DNA of 64,000 nucleotides from contig NZ_BMRN01000015.1 in assembly GCF_014648655.1 (NCBI RefSeq), positions 63,273 to 127,272 on the forward strand. The letters are read 5' to 3'. This DNA comes from Streptomyces atratus. GTDB taxonomy: Bacteria > Actinomycetota > Actinomycetes > Streptomycetales > Streptomycetaceae. Position numbers and translations under genes: made by a program. Of this stretch, positions 61,978-64,000 are shown piece by piece (position 1 is the stretch's first letter; each line of letters opens with the position of its first letter). The notes under the pieces were generated by a model that ran no database searches, was not told the DNA's origin, and saw only the letters and a list, made by a program, of their open reading frames with translations.

Positions 61978-62403
61978 TCCGAGGAGCGGCCCCGGTGCAG
62001 CGCCGCGTCAATGCGTTGCGGGGTCGGTGAGCCAGTCTGATCAAACGAAACTGCCTGGGCGTCCGGGCCACCGCCATCGGGTCGGCACGCTTTCGTGTGC
62101 CCCGCACGGCCCTCCCTCCCCGGGGCCGACGGCGCCCATGTCCGAGCCCGAGAACGGGCCTGCGTTAATCGCTGGTGTGCGGCCCGGTGACCCTTGTAGG
62201 TTGGCAGCGCGACCGCGCCTCCGATGCGCTCGGCTGCGGCTACTTCCTTATGACAACCAAGTGATGCCGCCGCCCCTTTGATCTCGGCAGGCGCGGGCGT
62301 CTTCGCCCCGTCGGATCTTTTGGCCGGGGCCCGTCCAATCCATTGAATCCGGGGGGATTCGCTGCCTCGTCACACCCCGCGCGTCTCCAAGATCTGGCCC
62401 GAG
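61978..62403. other. 426-bp region upstream of the TROVE gene
   Basis: No protein gene is recognisable. The region is notable because TROVE/Ro60 genes often lie next to genes for Y-like RNAs. A stretch near 62336-62356 (CAATCCATTGAATCCGGGGG) loosely resembles a tRNA T-arm, as found in YrlA RNAs, but I could not build a convincing fold by eye. Confidence 0.35.
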
Positions 62404-64000
62404 ATGCTCGTGGCCCCGCACGTCTCGGCGGCCGCCCGCTCCCTGCCCCCACCACGGCTCCATCACGGGCCCGCCAGGCCGGACTTGCGCACCTACGAGG
62501 GCGGCCCGGCCTTCGTCCGGGAGCCCCGCGAGGAGCTCTTCCTCCTTGCGGTCGGCAACTTCGTCTCCCAGCGGACCTTTTACGAGAGCGGTGAAGAGCG
62601 GGACGACCGGTACGCCCGGCTCGTCGGTGAACTCGCTGTGCAGGACCCCGTGTGGACGGCCGGCCTGCTGCGCTGGCTTCGCAGCGAGGGCAACATGCGC
62701 ACGGCGTCCCTGGTGGGCGCCGCCGCGTACGTGCGGGCCCGGCTCGAGGCCGGGGAGTCCGCAGGCCCGTCCAACCGGTCCGTGATCGACTCGGTGCTCC
62801 GGCGCGCCGACGAGCCCGGCGAGCTGCTCGCCCACTGGATCTCGGTGTACGGGCGAAACGTGCCGCAGCCCGTGAAGCGGGGCATCGCCGACGGCGTACG
62901 CCGGCTGTACACGTCCCGGTCCCTGCTCAAGTACGACACCGTGTCCAAGGGCTTCCGCTTCGGCGACGTGCTCAACCTGGTGCACGCCTCCCCCGACCCG
63001 GACAAGCCCTGGCAGGGCGCGCTCTTCCGGTACGCCCTGGACCGCCGCCACCACCCGGAGCAGGCGGTTCCGCCGGCCTCCGACCACCTGCTGACTGCTC
63101 ATCGGGCGTTGATGGAGTCGGCTGCGGACGAGCGGCGGGCGGTGGTGACCGGGCCGGGCGGCCCCGAGCGGCTGGCCGCGGCGGGCATGACGTGGGAGGC
63201 CCTGGCGGGCTGGCTCCACGGACCGATGGACGCCGCCGTCTGGGAAGCCGCGATCCCCACGATGGCGCCGATGGCGCTCATGCGGAATCTGCGGAACTTC
63301 GACGAGGCGGGGGTCTCGGACGAAGTCGCGGCCCGGGTCGCCGCACGGCTCTCGGACGCCTCCGAGGTCGCCCGGTCCCGGCAGTTCCCCTTCCGCTACC
63401 TGGCCGCCCACCAGCACGCGCCGTCGCAGCGCTGGGCGGTCGCGCTGGAACGGGCGCTGGGCCACTCCCTGGCCAACGTACCGCCCCTGCCCGGCCGGAC
63501 TCTGATCCTGGTGGACCGGTCGGACTCCATGTTCTGGGACACCGTCTCCGAGCGGTCCGAGCTGACTCGGGCGGACGCGGCGGCCGTGTTCGGCACCGCG
63601 CTGGCCATGCGTGCCGAGCAGGCGGATCTGGTGGAGTTCGGCTGGGGCAGCGCAGAGGTGCCGTTCGAGCCGGGCGAGCCGGTGCTCGAGGTGCTGAAAC
63701 GATTCCGTAGCCTCGGAGGCACCTACACCACGAAGGCGGTACGGAAGCATTACCAGGAGCACGACCGGGTCCTGATCGTCACCGACGAGCAGGCCGCCTC
63801 CTACGACCCAGGCGGGCCGGCCGAACCGGTCCCCGCCGACATTCCGGTCTACACGTGGAACCTTGCGGGGTACCGGCCCGCCCACGGCCCCACGGGCCCC
63901 CACCGGCACACCTTCGGCGGCCTCACGGACGCCGCGTTCCGGATGGTCGGCCTCATCGAGGCCGGCCGCGAGGCCGCTTGGCCGTGGACCGCTGAGCCGG
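62404..64000 (+). CDS. TROVE-domain (Ro60-like) RNA-binding protein (partial, runs off right edge)
   Basis: At least 532 residues. The HEAT-repeat ring is seen as EELFLLAVGNFVSQRTFYES, GLLRWLRSEGNMRTASLVG, AAIPTMAPMALMRNLRNFDEAG; the C-terminal von Willebrand A domain has the metal site DRSDSM (D-x-S-x-S) after LPGRTLILV. Ro60 proteins bind Y RNAs and misfolded RNA and help RNA processing under stress. The stop lies beyond the window. The 5' end is uncertain: a stop lies in frame at 62344, the first ATG in frame is 62404, and the first 30 residues before LRTYEGG do not resemble the family, so a small indel or a later start is possible. Confidence 0.85.
   Translation, partial: MLVAPHVSAAARSLPPPRLHHGPARPDLRTYEGGPAFVREPREELFLLAVGNFVSQRTFYESGEERDDRYARLVGELAVQDPVWTAGLLRWLRSEGNMRTASLVGAAAYVRARLEAGESAGPSNRSVIDSVLRRADEPGELLAHWISVYGRNVPQPVKRGIADGVRRLYTSRSLLKYDTVSKGFRFGDVLNLVHASPDPDKPWQGALFRYALDRRHHPEQAVPPASDHLLTAHRALMESAADERRAVVTGPGGPERLAAAGMTWEALAGWLHGPMDAAVWEAAIPTMAPMALMRNLRNFDEAGVSDEVAARVAARLSDASEVARSRQFPFRYLAAHQHAPSQRWAVALERALGHSLANVPPLPGRTLILVDRSDSMFWDTVSERSELTRADAAAVFGTALAMRAEQADLVEFGWGSAEVPFEPGEPVLEVLKRFRSLGGTYTTKAVRKHYQEHDRVLIVTDEQAASYDPGGPAEPVPADIPVYTWNLAGYRPAHGPTGPHRHTFGGLTDAAFRMVGLIEAGREAAWPWTAEP

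Noticed and set aside
62330..62365. tRNA gene suggested by a T-arm-like sequence
   Set aside because: No matching acceptor, D or anticodon arms could be found on either strand.
62248..63909. Minus-strand open frame of 553 codons at the right end
   Set aside because: It lies opposite the TROVE gene and has Arg/Gly/His-rich composition without motifs. The plus frame has clear TROVE and vWA signatures.

Overview
The window is chromosomal DNA of a high-GC actinomycete, almost certainly a Streptomyces. Codon third positions are strongly GC-rich, GTG and TTG starts are common, ATGA/GTGA gene overlaps are frequent, and Tat and lipoprotein signals are of the Streptomyces kind. Marker families also fit: a group 1h-type [NiFe] hydrogenase with its satellite proteins, HelR, a Nur-type operator and CsoR/CstR. 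No rRNA, tRNA, CRISPR array or replication origin was recognised.

Layout. (1) 1-10488, minus strand: a compact nonribosomal peptide cluster. It encodes an SbnA/SbnB pair for L-2,3-diaminopropionate, an MFS exporter, a SAM methyltransferase, an A-T-C protein, an A-T protein, and a type II thioesterase fused in frame to a Tat-signal M20 metallopeptidase that is cut by the left edge. (2) 10976-26234, minus strand: a complete aerobic [NiFe]-hydrogenase locus (hypX, small and large subunits, Nfu-like protein, three satellite proteins, maturation protease, a 34-residue membrane protein, hypA, hypB, hypF, hypC, hypD, hypE). (3) 26825-30159, plus strand: a class A penicillin-binding protein with ruined transpeptidase motifs, overlapped by a NodB-like secreted protein. 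(4) 30271-35541: a NitT/TauT-type ABC importer divergent from a CitA/CitB-type two-component system. (5) 35590-43830: accessory DNA with a broken deacetylase, a DUF779 gene, an epoxide hydrolase with an internal stop, a tiny membrane protein, a Tat-exported phosphodiesterase, an IS5-family transposase remnant, then a GT1 glycosyltransferase and helR that look like a rifamycin-resistance pair with a 19-bp palindrome of the rifampin-associated-element type. (6) 43888-49670, minus strand: a GNAT gene and a five-gene Dpp/Nik-type ABC importer with a near-perfect Nur box in its promoter. (7) 49793-55979, minus strand: two acyl-CoA dehydrogenases plus a quinone oxidoreductase, then a GH84/CBM32 hexosaminidase. 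(8) 56131-57538: a reactive-sulfur locus with CstR-like repressor, three operators, a rhodanese, and a deletion chimera of a persulfide dioxygenase and a TauE/SafE exporter. (9) 57643-64000: an S33 peptidase, an orphan betaine-type ABC ATPase, a DUF2087 protein, a CE7 esterase, and a TROVE/Ro60 protein cut by the right edge.

How parts fit together. The Nur-box ABC importer could supply nickel to the hydrogenase made and matured by region 2; this is inferred from the operator. The NRPS cluster has the parts for a short, possibly methylated peptide containing diaminopropionate, but it lacks a C-terminal type I thioesterase. The fused thioesterase-peptidase is the most unusual protein here, and its hydrophobic Tat-like segment suggests peptidase action at or outside the membrane. 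The accessory stretch shows several independently decayed genes, consistent with past insertions and deletions.
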